Notes: a model not told the origin generated them from the sequence alone. A DNA stretch of 64,000 bases from Lentisphaerota bacterium (GCA_021413965.1 JAIOPI010000031.1:142716-206715); one strand, 5' to 3'. Shown: positions 1 to 9,012, numbered from the stretch's first letter. Numbers and translations: made by a program.

Positions 1-248
1 AGAGCGGACGCGCGGATTTGAAACGTGTACCGGATCGTGGTGATGGAGACGGAACTCAGGCTGACGCGGTCCGAATACGGATCGCGGGACGCCGAGGTGC
101 CGGTCCTCTCGGTCTCGGCGCGGATGGTGAAGAGTGGACCGGCGTCCGCCAGGCGTGGGGTCGCCAGGGCGAAGGCGATCATGAGCAGGGGATAGCGCAT
201 GGGGCATGCGCGCACAGGACGCCTCGCCGGGGGAGGGATAGACGGCAT
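1..248 (-). CDS. N-terminus of a secreted protein, cut by the window edge
   Basis: The reading frame starts at 248 behind a GAGGG ribosome site seven bases upstream and runs off the left edge after about 82 codons. A hydrophobic stretch (residues ~19-32, reading YPLLMIAFALATP) ending in ADA looks like a signal peptide, so the product is probably exported. A second in-frame ATG at 200 would give a more typical, shorter signal peptide. The gene begins 10 bp after the stop of the pseudouridine synthase and is probably cotranscribed with it. The visible mature part, rich in Ser and Thr, matches no family I recognise. Confidence 0.6.
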   Translation of the reverse strand, partial: MPSIPPPARRPVRACPMRYPLLMIAFALATPRLADAGPLFTIRAETERTGTSASRDPYSDRVSLSSVSITTIRYTFQIRASA

Positions 249-258
249 ATGTGTTCCC

Positions 259-939
259 TCACGTTTCGGTGCGCAGGGTTTCGAGGAGTTCCTTGAACGA
301 AGCGGGGAGCGAGGCTTCGAGGCGGGCGGTCTGTCCCGTGGGCAGTGGGATTCGCAGCGTGGCGGCATGGAGCATGAGTCGCGGATAAGCCAGCTGCCTG
401 GCGCGGTCGCCATACTTGCGGTCACCGACCAGCGGATTCCCAAGGCTGTAGAGGTGGACCCGGATTTGGTGGCGACGCCCGGTCACGGGTTGCGCCTCCA
501 GCAGCGTGTAGCGGGGCAGCCGGTCAAGCACACGGTAACGGGTGAGCGAGGGCTTTCCGCCCTTGGCATCGACGCCCATCCGGCCGGAGCCGAATTCGCG
601 CAGGGGGGCGTGGATGTCGCCGGTATCGCGCGGGGGGCGTCCATGAACGAGGGCGAGGTAGCATTTATGAACCCGGCGCTCGGAGAACTGCAGATTCAAG
701 AACCGGTGCGACTCGGCGTCGCGCGCGAAGACGATGGCGCCGCTGACTTCCTTGTCGAGGCGGTGCACGACAAAAAGCGTCACGCCAAGGGCGGCTTCCA
801 TCTGGGCGCGCAAGCAGTCCTGGTCGCCGGCGCGCTCGGGAATGGCGGCGATGCCTTCGGGCTTGTTTACGGCGAGCACGTGTGGGGTGTCGAGCAGGAC
901 GTCGAGGTGCAGGCCATTGGGGAGCGGGAGGTGTTTCAT
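259..939 (-). CDS. RluA-family RNA pseudouridine synthase
   Basis: Converts specific uridines in rRNA or tRNA to pseudouridine in the cytoplasm. The catalytic motif HRLD is at residues 59-62, with Asp62 the expected nucleophile, followed by KEVSG in place of the usual xTSG. Other family blocks are VNKPEG near residue 25 and GRRHQIRVH in the second half. The protein is 226 aa, a compact RluA-type domain without an S4 domain. I chose the start at 939 because AAGGA lies five bases upstream; an in-frame ATG at 972 has no ribosome site. The substrate uridine cannot be told from sequence. It is 39 bp downstream of the PAS/Cys4 gene. Confidence 0.9.
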   Translation of the reverse strand: MKHLPLPNGLHLDVLLDTPHVLAVNKPEGIAAIPERAGDQDCLRAQMEAALGVTLFVVHRLDKEVSGAIVFARDAESHRFLNLQFSERRVHKCYLALVHGRPPRDTGDIHAPLREFGSGRMGVDAKGGKPSLTRYRVLDRLPRYTLLEAQPVTGRRHQIRVHLYSLGNPLVGDRKYGDRARQLAYPRLMLHAATLRIPLPTGQTARLEASLPASFKELLETLRTET

Positions 940-978
940 GGTTTCCTTACCGGGAGGCGCGGCGGGTTTCATAGCCGA

Positions 979-1575
979 TCAGTCAATCGGCCGGGGATCG
1001 GGTTCCGGGGCGGTGGGTGGGAGCGGTTCATTGAGCTGTCCCGTGATTCGCTCGTTGCATTTGGGGCAAATCGTGTGGGTGACGAACGGGAGGCTTGCGG
1101 CGGCAAAGAACTCCATCTGGCGGGCGGCCTCTTCGATTTCTTCCCAGCGTGATGCCGCCACTTCGACGCTCTTGCACCAACTGCAAATGCGGATGGTTCC
1201 CATGCGCGGGCGCTCCTGGTCCGCCAGGAGGACCTGGGGGGGGCGCGTTTCCACACGAACCATCCGCGACGTGAACTCGCACAAGGCCGTCGCGTGGGGG
1301 GCGATACTCATCTGCATGAAGCGCCTCTTGTCCGGTGAATCGCAGCGGAATGGGATGCTCACGGCCACGCGCGTGTGCACGACGCGGTCGATCAACATGC
1401 GATACAGGTGACGCGTGTTGTCGTCGGTCACGAACTCCCAGAGGGGGCGGCCCAGGACATCGTCCGGCAGCAGGTTGTCGCCCCCGTTGGCCAGGGCAAA
1501 CTCGGCCCAGGACCCGCCCACGGCCACGATGCGGTACGAGGCGTCAATTCGATAGATGCAGGGGGTGGGCGTCAT
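979..1575 (-). CDS. PAS-like sensor protein with C-terminal Cys4 tail
   Basis: Soluble 198-aa protein. Residues 5-110 look like a PAS-type sensory domain (IYRIDASYRI, then LGRPLWEFV around residue 41). The tail has two Cys pairs, C131/C134 (ICSWCK) and C170/C173 (ICPKC), separated by a Trp/Glu-rich helix. This ICxxCK...W...ICPxC arrangement is often found at the C-terminus of PAS and receiver proteins of signalling pathways and probably binds a metal. There is no output domain, so it may act through a partner. It sits 18 bp after the carbamoyltransferase gene on the same strand. Confidence 0.7.
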   Translation of the reverse strand: MTPTPCIYRIDASYRIVAVGGSWAEFALANGGDNLLPDDVLGRPLWEFVTDDNTRHLYRMLIDRVVHTRVAVSIPFRCDSPDKRRFMQMSIAPHATALCEFTSRMVRVETRPPQVLLADQERPRMGTIRICSWCKSVEVAASRWEEIEEAARQMEFFAAASLPFVTHTICPKCNERITGQLNEPLPPTAPEPDPRPID

Positions 1576-1593
1576 CGGGAGTCTCGGGTGTGC

Positions 1594-2544
1594 TTACGCC
1601 TGGAGCATGCTGGCGATGAGGGCTTTTTTCACCCACTTGGCATTCTCGGCTTCTTCCCAGACGAGTGATTTGGGGTCGTCGAGGATGTCATCGGTCATCT
1701 CGTAGCCGCGGAAGATGGGCCCCGAATGCTGGAACGTGCAGCCGCGCTTGGCGATCTGCATGAGGTCCCGGTTGACCTGAAACTCCTGGACGATGACGCG
1801 CTGCTCTTCGGGCAGTTTTTCGCCGGCAAGTTTGCTGCGCAAGAGGACGCCCCCTTCGATCACATCGGCGGTTTTGACGGCTTCGCGCAGATTGTGCGTG
1901 AGGTTGAGCGAGGTGCCGGCGGCTTCGACCCGGTTGCGGGCATCCGCGAGGACGATGGGGTCGAAGGTGTAGGCGGCGGGGCAGGCGGTGGTGAGGTTCA
2001 TGCCCATGAGGGGGCAAACGCGCATGAGCGAGTGGACGACGCCGCGGGTCATTCCGACGTAGACGACATTGAGCCCCTTCAGGTGCCCATGGCTCTGGCG
2101 CATGGTCAGTAACTGGGCCAGCACCTGGGTCGTGTGATCCTGCGGGGTACAGGCATTGATCAACGGGATCTCGAGCTGCGCCGCCATTTCATCAACGTGG
2201 GCCTGATCCCAGAGCCGCAGCGTGGCGAGGTGCACCATGCGGTTGTAGGCGCGGGCGGTGTCGGCCCAAGTTTCGCCCTTGTTGGTCATGGCGAGGTTGG
2301 CCGGCATGTACATGCTACCGCCGCCGAGTTCGTTCATGGCGGTTTCGAATCCCATGCGGGTGCGTGTGGATTCGTAGACGAACAGCAGGCCTTGCGTCAG
2401 GCCGGCGCAGAGCTGCAGGTACTTGCGGTCGCGCTTGTGATCGCGAAACCACTGCGCCAGATCGAGGAGGCCGTTGACTTCGTCGGCCGTGAGTTCCCCG
2501 ATATGTCGCAGGCGCCGTCCCTTGAGTGAATCAATCAGATGCAT
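1594..2544 (-). CDS. Divergent ornithine/aspartate carbamoyltransferase family protein
   Basis: 316 aa, the usual length for this family, which moves a carbamoyl group from carbamoyl phosphate to an amine. The carbamoyl-phosphate motif STRTR is intact at residues 59-63. The second motif HPxQ is HTTQ at 137-140. The ornithine-binding HCLP motif is HSGP at 273-276 and the SMG loop is not recognisable. It therefore belongs to the family but probably does not use ornithine. The start at 2544 has GGAG eight bases upstream. Upstream on the same strand are a DUF2237 gene and speA, so an amine such as putrescine is a reasonable but unproven acceptor. Confidence 0.8.
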   Translation of the reverse strand: MHLIDSLKGRRLRHIGELTADEVNGLLDLAQWFRDHKRDRKYLQLCAGLTQGLLFVYESTRTRMGFETAMNELGGGSMYMPANLAMTNKGETWADTARAYNRMVHLATLRLWDQAHVDEMAAQLEIPLINACTPQDHTTQVLAQLLTMRQSHGHLKGLNVVYVGMTRGVVHSLMRVCPLMGMNLTTACPAAYTFDPIVLADARNRVEAAGTSLNLTHNLREAVKTADVIEGGVLLRSKLAGEKLPEEQRVIVQEFQVNRDLMQIAKRGCTFQHSGPIFRGYEMTDDILDDPKSLVWEEAENAKWVKKALIASMLQA

Positions 2545-2727
2545 GGTGAGTCTCCGCGTCTCGATCACGCCGCCATCGCCGAGGACACTGATAGCACAAC
2601 GCGCAGCCCGCGTCGAACGCCAATCGGCGGCGTGGAGTGTGCGGGGAGGCAAGCGCTGGCGTGTGACTGGCCGTGCGTGGCCTGTCCTGGCATGCAAACG
2701 GCGTGCGGTGAGGGGCGGCGCGCGGCT

Positions 2728-3090
2728 TCAGGCATCGATGGCCATGGACATGAGGGTGTCCTTGGTCACAAATTCGAGTACGGAGGCGTGCGTGGCGTTG
2801 AGCACGATGCGCGGGGGCTTTTGATTCTCGATGGCATCGACGACGGTGCCGACGCAGACGCACCAGCGGTCGCCGGGCTTCAGGCCGGGGAAATCATGGT
2901 CCGGGCTGGGCGTGATCAGGTCATTGCCCTGATCTTTTGCGAACTGGAGAAACTCCTGAGTCATCTCGACGCAGACGGTGTGCATCCCGGTGTCCTGGCC
3001 GTTAGTATCGCACTTGCCGTTACGGAAGAAGCCGGTGACGGGGTCATTGCAGCAGCACTGCAGTTCACTACCGAGTACGTTCCGGGCCAT
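2728..3090 (-). CDS. DUF2237 family protein
   Basis: 120-aa soluble protein of the DUF2237 family, whose function is unknown. Family hallmarks are visible: NVLGSELQCC at the start, TGFFRNGKC, the D-x-G-x-H-x-V-C block (residues ~33-40), GNDL, and FPGLKPGDRWCVC. Several Cys and His residues are conserved, suggesting metal or redox chemistry. A GAGGAC ribosome site precedes the start by eight bases. It lies between the arginine decarboxylase and the carbamoyltransferase on the same strand. Confidence 0.88.
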   Translation of the reverse strand: MARNVLGSELQCCCNDPVTGFFRNGKCDTNGQDTGMHTVCVEMTQEFLQFAKDQGNDLITPSPDHDFPGLKPGDRWCVCVGTVVDAIENQKPPRIVLNATHASVLEFVTKDTLMSMAIDA

Positions 3091-3200
3091 GGACTTGTCC
3101 TCAAAGGGGCATCGCGCCCTGCCAAACCATCACGACGGTTCGCCTATCGGTGCCAGGCGGGCCTGCCTGCTTCATCATCGCCAATGGCCGCCGCCCGGGC

Positions 3201-5120
3201 TCACGCTTCGAAATACGTATATCCCTGGATACCGGTCGCGTAGGCTTCGACGATCTGACGGCGTTCGCTGGGATTGATCCGGTTTTCGCGCACGGCACGT
3301 TCGGCGCGGTCGCGGAACATCGCCACGAGGTCCTTGGGGTCATACTCGACGTAGCCCAGCACATCGGCCACCGAATCGCCCTTGATTTCGTTGGTGAAGT
3401 CAATGCGGCCATCGCCGTCGAGTCGTACGCTGACGATGTTGGTGTCGCCGAACAGGTTATGCAAGTCGCCGAGGGTTTCCTGGTAGGCGCCGACGAGAAA
3501 GGCGCCAAGCAGATAGTCTTCGCCGGGTTTCGGTTCGTGCAGCGACAGCGTTTTCTTTACGTCGTGCAGGTCGATGAATTTATCGATCTTGCCGTCGCAG
3601 TCGCAGGTGATATCGAACAGGGTGGCCTGGCGGGAGGGGAATTCCGCGAGCCGGTGAATGGGTTGGATGGGGAAGAGCTGTCCGATGGCCCAGGAGTCGG
3701 GGAGGGACTGAAACACGCTGAAGTTGGCGTAGTAGATATCACACAGATCGATGGAGAGGTCTTTCAAGTCCTCGGGCACGTACTTGGCGGACCGGCATTC
3801 GCGCGCGATTTGCCCGACGGTACGCCAGAACAGCTGCTCGCCCTGTGCACGCTGGCGCAGGGTCAGCCCGCCGTGGAGGAAAGCCGTGCGGATTTCATCA
3901 CGGTGAAAGACGGCATCATTGAAGCACTCCTGGATATTCTTCGGGCTGATGCTTTTGGCGATTTCCTGGAGGTTGCGGAGCAGTTCCGGGGAATCGGACG
4001 GGACATCCTCATGGGGTGTTTCGGCAGGGTCGAAGCGTCCGACGTCGAGGATATTGAAGATCAGCACGGACTGGTAGGCGACGAGTGCGCGGCCGGACTC
4101 ACTGATGATGGTGGGGTGGGCGATGCCGGCCTTGTCGCAGGCATTCATCACGGTTTCGATGACGTCGGCGCAGAACTCCTTGATGTCGTAGTTCCGGCTT
4201 GAGGAGAAATTGGTGTGGGACCCATCGTAATCCACGGCAAGTCCGCCGCCGATGTCGAGGATGCCCATGGCGGCGCCTTCCTTGGTCAGGTCAATGTAGA
4301 CGCGGACGGCCTCGGTGACGGCGGAGCGGATGGAGCCGATGTTGGGGATCTGGCTGCCCATGTGGTAGTGGACCATCTGGAGGCAGTCGAGCATGCCCTT
4401 TTCGCGCAGGGTATCGACCACGCGGATGGTTTCGGCCATGTTCAGGCCGAAGGCGCTGCGGTCGCCGCTGGAATCGCTCCACCGGCCGTTGACCTTGGAG
4501 AAGAGCTTGAGTCGGACGCCGATGCGGGGGCGCACGCCCATGAGGGCGGCGCGTTCGAGGACCTGCTCGAGCTCGCTGAACATTTCGAGCACGATCAGGG
4601 TCTGGGCGCCCATTTTCAGGCTGGAGAGGGCGAGGTCGATAAATTCGTTATCCTTGTAACCGTTGCAGACGATGTAGGACTCGGGGTCCTGCATGTAGGC
4701 GAGGGCGATGAGGAGTTCGGCCTTGCTTCCGGCTTCGAGACCGTGGTGGTAGCGCTTGCCAAAGGTGGCGACTTCTTCCACGACTTGCTGTTGCTGGTTG
4801 ACCTTGATTGGATAGACGCCGCGGTAGACATTCTGGTAGCCGGCGGAGGCGATGGCTTCGGCGAAGCTTTCATTGATGCGGGAGATCGTGCGGTCGAGGA
4901 TGTCGCGGAAGCGCAGGAGCACGGGCATGGCGAGTCCGCGTTCCTTCAGTCCGGCGACGACGTCCATGAGGCTGACGTCGACGGTGCCGACGCCGTTCTG
5001 CAGTTTCACGACGACTTCGCCGGCGGCATTCACGTCGAAGAAGCCGGCGCCCCAATTGCGCGTTCCGTAGAGGTCAATAGACTGCTGGACGGTCCACCGT
5101 TCAAGCGCTTCAAGTTTCAT
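3201..5120 (-). CDS. speA: Biosynthetic arginine decarboxylase
   Basis: PLP-dependent enzyme that decarboxylates arginine to agmatine, the first step of the agmatine route to putrescine. The 639-aa length fits the family. The PLP lysine lies in VYPIKVNQQ (Lys106); a His-loop HYHMGSQIPNI, the glycine-rich DIGGGLAVDYDG and the C-terminal CDIYYANFSVFQSLPD block are all present. The start at 5120 gives the standard beginning and has GGGGA about seven bases upstream; an in-frame ATG at 5186 would add 22 residues with no family match. It heads the minus-strand cluster and diverges from the histidine kinase gene across a 287-bp gap. No agmatine-processing gene is next to it apart from the odd carbamoyltransferase. 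Confidence 0.95.
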   Translation of the reverse strand: MKLEALERWTVQQSIDLYGTRNWGAGFFDVNAAGEVVVKLQNGVGTVDVSLMDVVAGLKERGLAMPVLLRFRDILDRTISRINESFAEAIASAGYQNVYRGVYPIKVNQQQQVVEEVATFGKRYHHGLEAGSKAELLIALAYMQDPESYIVCNGYKDNEFIDLALSSLKMGAQTLIVLEMFSELEQVLERAALMGVRPRIGVRLKLFSKVNGRWSDSSGDRSAFGLNMAETIRVVDTLREKGMLDCLQMVHYHMGSQIPNIGSIRSAVTEAVRVYIDLTKEGAAMGILDIGGGLAVDYDGSHTNFSSSRNYDIKEFCADVIETVMNACDKAGIAHPTIISESGRALVAYQSVLIFNILDVGRFDPAETPHEDVPSDSPELLRNLQEIAKSISPKNIQECFNDAVFHRDEIRTAFLHGGLTLRQRAQGEQLFWRTVGQIARECRSAKYVPEDLKDLSIDLCDIYYANFSVFQSLPDSWAIGQLFPIQPIHRLAEFPSRQATLFDITCDCDGKIDKFIDLHDVKKTLSLHEPKPGEDYLLGAFLVGAYQETLGDLHNLFGDTNIVSVRLDGDGRIDFTNEIKGDSVADVLGYVEYDPKDLVAMFRDRAERAVRENRINPSERRQIVEAYATGIQGYTYFEA

Positions 5121-5407
5121 CGCGAATCCCCGGCTGCGCGAACCGCATGTTCGCACGGCTGGGGATGGTGCCGAAAGCAAAGGCAAAATGCAAGGGGCGG
5201 TCGCGGTTGTTTTTGCTACGGGGCCCCCGGCTTGTTAGGATCTGCCAAGCGTGGCGCCGGGAGGGTGCCGGTGGTGGTGCGGGCGGGAAGGGCGGCGCCG
5301 TGGCGCCCGTCCGCGTGAAGGCGCGCCAGGCCGTGGTGGGGTGGAGTCGTGAGCGACCGTTGAGACCGATTCGCGCCGGCGTTGCCGGATGCGGGGAGCG
5401 AGGGAGC

Positions 5408-7099
5408 ATGTCCGAGGACGAGGATGCGATACCGGGATTGTCGGCCGATGCGCGGCGCCACACGACGCGTTCGCGCAAGCCCCGCCAGTTGAAGGGGCTG
5501 CCATGGAAGTTATCGGCATCGGGACCGCTGGATGTGGCGGAGGCGCCGGGCGCGGCCCCTTACGAGGCCGGGTCGGAGTATGCCAATTTGCTTCACAGCA
5601 TCTACGATGGGGTCCTGGTGGTATCCATGGGCGGGCAGATACTGGAGACGAACAGCCGTGCCCAGGAGTTTTTCCGCCGATCCATGCAGGAGCTCCGGCA
5701 GCTGAACGTCGTCAGCCTGCTGGCGGGAGCCAACGAATCGCTTCTCGTGTCCATTCTCAACAACCTGCGGGATCATCGCTACACGTTGATTGAAGGGCAG
5801 TGCCTGCGATCGGATCGCAAGACCTTTCCGGCGGAAATTGCCGTCAGCCGTCTGACGCGGGGGAACGAGGCGCGCCTGTGCTTTTTCGTGCGCAACATCA
5901 CGGAGCGGAAGCGCGCCCAGGACGGGCTGAAGGACGCGGTGCGCCGGCTTCAGGAGCACGACCGATCGCGTGCGCAGTTCGTGTCCAACGTGTCGCACGA
6001 GTTGAAGACCCCGCTGACGTCGATGCTGTACGCGATTTTCAACATGCTCAACGGGGTGGTGGGGCCGCTGCCGGCGCGGGTGCGCCGCTACCTCCTGATG
6101 TTGGATGGCGACTGCCGGCGGATGCTGGCGACGGTGAACGACATCCTGGATTTGCGCCGCATCGACAGCCAGACGTTGAAGCTGGATATGCACCGCGTGC
6201 CGCTGGGGCGGCTGGTGCGCTGGGCGCTGGACTCGCTGCGGCTCCAGGCCAAGCAGAAGAACATCGAACTGGCGGTGCGCGGGGAGGTGGGCAACCTGTT
6301 TGTGGAGTGCGACCCTCCGAAGCTGGAGCGCGTGGTGCTCAACCTGGTGGGCAACGCCATCAAGTTCACGCCGTCGGGTGGGCGGGTCGAGGTGCGGTGG
6401 ACGCGGGGTTCGGAGCGCAAGGGGCGGTGTGAGCTCAGCGTGGAGGACACGGGGATCGGCATACCCGCCGCGCTCATCCCGCGCATTACGGAGCGCTATT
6501 TCACCATTGGTCAGCAGCCCACGGGGACGGGGCTGGGGCTGGCGATTTCGAAGGAGATTGTGCAGTTGCACGGGGGTGAGTTGCGCGTGGAGAGCCCGCC
6601 GCCGGGGGGGGGGGCGTCGGGCACGCGGGTGAGCGTCTTCCTCCCGACGGCCGATCCGCCGCTGGTGATGGTGGTCGAGGACGACGACCTGGTGCGCGAG
6701 ACGATCGCCGCGCAGTTATCGGATTGGGGGTTCCGGGCGGTGAGCGTGGGGGACGGCAATGCGGCGCTGGAAACGATCAAGCGGGAGCGTCCGGATTTGA
6801 TCCTGCTGGACCTCCAGTTGCCGGGGGTAGAAGGCACGGAAGTAATCTTGAAGCTGAAGGCGAATCTTGAGATGATGCGAAAGCCGGTGATTGTGCTGAC
6901 CGGGCTGCGGCTGAATGAGAAGCAGCAGCGCGTGCTGGGCAATTTCGGCATACCGACGCTATCCAAGCCGTGGGCGGAAGACGAATTACGCGACCAGGTT
7001 GAAACGGCTTTCCTCGGGACCGTCTCGGCGATCCGACGGCCCAACGAGAAAGTGCTCAAGATCGCACGGCAGAAAACGGACGAGAGCAGGGCTCCATGA
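5408..7099 (+). CDS. Hybrid sensor histidine kinase (PAS-HisKA-HATPase-REC)
   Basis: 563-aa cytoplasmic-looking kinase without membrane segments. Order: basic N-terminus, PAS domain (residues ~55-175), HisKA with the phosphorylated histidine His197 in NVSHELKTPL, HATPase (N box NLVGNAIKF, G1 DTGIGIP, G2 GTGLGLAIS), and a C-terminal receiver whose phosphoacceptor is Asp468 (LILLDLQLPG) with EDDD upstream and SKPW as the conserved-Lys region. The start at 5408 follows AGGGAG; a longer frame from 5147 adds 87 residues of low-complexity sequence and is not credible. It overlaps the next regulator by ATGA, so the two form a translationally coupled pair. Confidence 0.92.
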   Translation: MSEDEDAIPGLSADARRHTTRSRKPRQLKGLPWKLSASGPLDVAEAPGAAPYEAGSEYANLLHSIYDGVLVVSMGGQILETNSRAQEFFRRSMQELRQLNVVSLLAGANESLLVSILNNLRDHRYTLIEGQCLRSDRKTFPAEIAVSRLTRGNEARLCFFVRNITERKRAQDGLKDAVRRLQEHDRSRAQFVSNVSHELKTPLTSMLYAIFNMLNGVVGPLPARVRRYLLMLDGDCRRMLATVNDILDLRRIDSQTLKLDMHRVPLGRLVRWALDSLRLQAKQKNIELAVRGEVGNLFVECDPPKLERVVLNLVGNAIKFTPSGGRVEVRWTRGSERKGRCELSVEDTGIGIPAALIPRITERYFTIGQQPTGTGLGLAISKEIVQLHGGELRVESPPPGGGASGTRVSVFLPTADPPLVMVVEDDDLVRETIAAQLSDWGFRAVSVGDGNAALETIKRERPDLILLDLQLPGVEGTEVILKLKANLEMMRKPVIVLTGLRLNEKQQRVLGNFGIPTLSKPWAEDELRDQVETAFLGTVSAIRRPNEKVLKIARQKTDESRAP

Positions 7100-7890
7100 A
7101 TCGTAAATCCAAGAAGCAAGTGCTATTGATCGACGACGACACAAGTCTGCTTGTGACGTTGGGTGATTTTCTGAAGTTTGAGGGCTACGACGTGACGACC
7201 GCCGACAGCGGCGAGGCAGGGCTGCGGTGCCTGCAGGGCTTGACGCCCGACCTGATCATCCTGGACATGGGCATGCCGGGGATGGGAGGGGTGGGGTTCC
7301 TCAAGGCCATAACGGAGGAAGGCGGGAAGCTACGGCATCCTGTGCTGGTGCTCACGGCGCGCGCGAACATGGCGGAATTTTTCGCCACGGTGGCGGTGGA
7401 CGGGTTCATCGCGAAGCCATGCGACCCGCAGGATCTGCTGATGGAAGTCAGCCGCATCGTGTTTCTGCGCAGCGACCAGGCGCGCGAGAGTGCCGGGCTG
7501 GTGGGGCTGGGGCGGCGCATCCTGATTGGCGAGGACGAGGACCGAGTGCGCGAGAGCCTGGCGCACGCGTTCGCGCTGGCCGGGTTTGAGGTGACGGGGG
7601 TGGAGCGGGGGCCTGACATCATCCAGACGGCGGTGCTGGACACGCCGGACGTGGTGGTGTTGAAGCTGATTTTCGAGAACATGAACGGCGACACGCTGGC
7701 GGGCATTCTGCGGGGCATGCCGAAGACTGCCAACGTTCCGATTGTGCTGTACGACGACAGTGGCGGGGCGGTCAGTGCCATCAAGTATCGCGTGCCGAGC
7801 GCCGTGGCGGATCGCTTTGTCAGCACGAACAACCCCAGCGACCTGTTGGCCGCGGTGCGTGACGTGCTGGAGAAGCGCGGGAAGGCCTGA
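7096..7890 (+). CDS. Response regulator with one active and one degenerate receiver
   Basis: 264 aa, two receiver domains and no DNA-binding or enzymatic output. The first receiver (residues 8-125) is complete: DDD at 13-15, phosphoacceptor Asp57 in LIILDMGMPG, Thr87 and Lys107 (IAKP). The second (residues 140-260) keeps an acidic cluster (GEDED) but the phosphoacceptor position is Lys190 in VVVLKLIF, so it probably cannot be phosphorylated. The start overlaps the kinase stop by four bases. It is a likely partner of that kinase; with no output domain it may be a phosphate sink or a protein-binding adaptor. Confidence 0.88.
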   Translation: MNRKSKKQVLLIDDDTSLLVTLGDFLKFEGYDVTTADSGEAGLRCLQGLTPDLIILDMGMPGMGGVGFLKAITEEGGKLRHPVLVLTARANMAEFFATVAVDGFIAKPCDPQDLLMEVSRIVFLRSDQARESAGLVGLGRRILIGEDEDRVRESLAHAFALAGFEVTGVERGPDIIQTAVLDTPDVVVLKLIFENMNGDTLAGILRGMPKTANVPIVLYDDSGGAVSAIKYRVPSAVADRFVSTNNPSDLLAAVRDVLEKRGKA

Positions 7891-7945
7891 GTCGGCAGGC
7901 CGGGGGCAGGAGGTCGGTGGTGGGTGCCGCTGACGAGGCAATACG

Positions 7946-8401
7946 ATGCGTTGTCCGAAGTGCGGGAACCTCGAAGACAAGGTCATCGACAGTCGTTCCG
8001 CGGGGAATGGCGCGGTGATTCGGCGGCGGCGGATGTGCCTGGGGTGCAGCTACCGCTTCACCACGTATGAAGAGGTGGTGAAGGCCAAGCTGCGAGTGAT
8101 CAAGCGCGACGGGCGGCGCGAGGATTTGAGCCGCCAGAAGATGATGAACGGGATTGCGCGGGCGTGCGAGAAGCGTCCGATCGGCCCGGAGCAAGTGGAG
8201 CGGCTGGTCGACGAGATCATCGAGGCGCTCGAGGCGGAGTACGAGCGCGAGGTGCCGAGCGACGCCATCGGGGCCAAGGTGATGGAGCGGCTGGAGAAGA
8301 TTGATGAAGTGGCGTTCGTGCGCTTTGCTTCGGTGTACCGCCGGTTCCGCGACGTGAACCAGTTCCTGAGTGCCATCCGGGGGATGATGACCAAGGAATG
8401 A
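7946..8401 (+). CDS. nrdR: Transcriptional repressor NrdR
   Basis: Nucleotide-sensing repressor of ribonucleotide reductase genes. The 151-aa length is typical. The N-terminal zinc ribbon has Cys3, Cys6 (MRCPKC) and Cys31, Cys34 (MCLGC), and the ATP-cone domain covers residues ~49-139 (VIKRDGRREDLSRQK, then the conserved VAFVRFASVYRRF). No ribonucleotide reductase gene is in the window, so its targets lie elsewhere. The end overlaps the start of the next gene by ATGA. Confidence 0.97.
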   Translation: MRCPKCGNLEDKVIDSRSAGNGAVIRRRRMCLGCSYRFTTYEEVVKAKLRVIKRDGRREDLSRQKMMNGIARACEKRPIGPEQVERLVDEIIEALEAEYEREVPSDAIGAKVMERLEKIDEVAFVRFASVYRRFRDVNQFLSAIRGMMTKE

Positions 8402-9012
8402 TCTGGAATCCTTACCATCCCGACTTGCGCTCCCTGACCCCACCGGTGGTCGATCTCGTGGACGAGTTGGGGGCTCTTTGCGGGCAGACCCTGAGCGGTG
8501 ACGGACGCCAGCTGGAGGAGGTGGTGCTGGCGGTGACGGCCACGCTGGAGTCGGAGCCCGGCGACTCGCCCCCGGATCCCAAGGTGGTTGTGACGCTGGC
8601 GTCGAAGGCCTTGTGGGCGATTGGCGAGACGCGCGCCGCGCGGCGTCTGGGCCTGCTGGCGACGGGGATGATGCGGCAGGCCGAGTGGAATGTGGCCGGG
8701 GATGCGCCCATGTGGGTGCTCGATGTTCAGCCGCTGGCCAAGGATCCCGGCAACGTGCTGGAGATGCAGCTGATCGGCCACCTGGATTTGATTCTGGATT
8801 GCATGTCGGACGTCTGGGACGATGCCGACGGCGGCGGGGTGCTGGGGCTGTTGCACCTGGATGCGTTTCGGCGTCCGGGGCGGCGGCATGGCGGCCGCCC
8901 GGCGTGGGCGGATGAGATTATGTCGGCCTGCGGCACGCGTCTGGCGGCCATCGGCAGGCGCCGGGGGTGGGCGCGGAAGCCCGCCGTGATCGCACTGGAC
9001 CTGCACGGCTGA
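8398..9012 (+). CDS. Unknown protein coupled to nrdR
   Basis: 204 aa, soluble, no family recognised. It starts four bases inside nrdR, so its translation should depend on nrdR. It looks mainly helical: residues 15-50 are hydrophobic/acidic (VDLVDELGAL, VVLAVTATLES), a region near 85 reads RRLGLLATGMMRQAEW, and an Asp/Gly-rich segment follows (WDDADGGGVLGLL). Codon use and GC match the neighbours, and the frame is conserved in length between two well-defined genes, which supports it being real. No function can be proposed beyond its place between nrdR and purC. Confidence 0.7.
   Translation: MIWNPYHPDLRSLTPPVVDLVDELGALCGQTLSGDGRQLEEVVLAVTATLESEPGDSPPDPKVVVTLASKALWAIGETRAARRLGLLATGMMRQAEWNVAGDAPMWVLDVQPLAKDPGNVLEMQLIGHLDLILDCMSDVWDDADGGGVLGLLHLDAFRRPGRRHGGRPAWADEIMSACGTRLAAIGRRRGWARKPAVIALDLHG

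Noticed and set aside
3150..4202. Long plus-strand open frame opposite speA
   Set aside because: It mirrors the codon pattern of speA, has no family motifs and no ribosome site; high GC produces such frames. The same applies to 11554-13458 (minus) opposite the coiled coil and 52589-55105 (plus) opposite carB.
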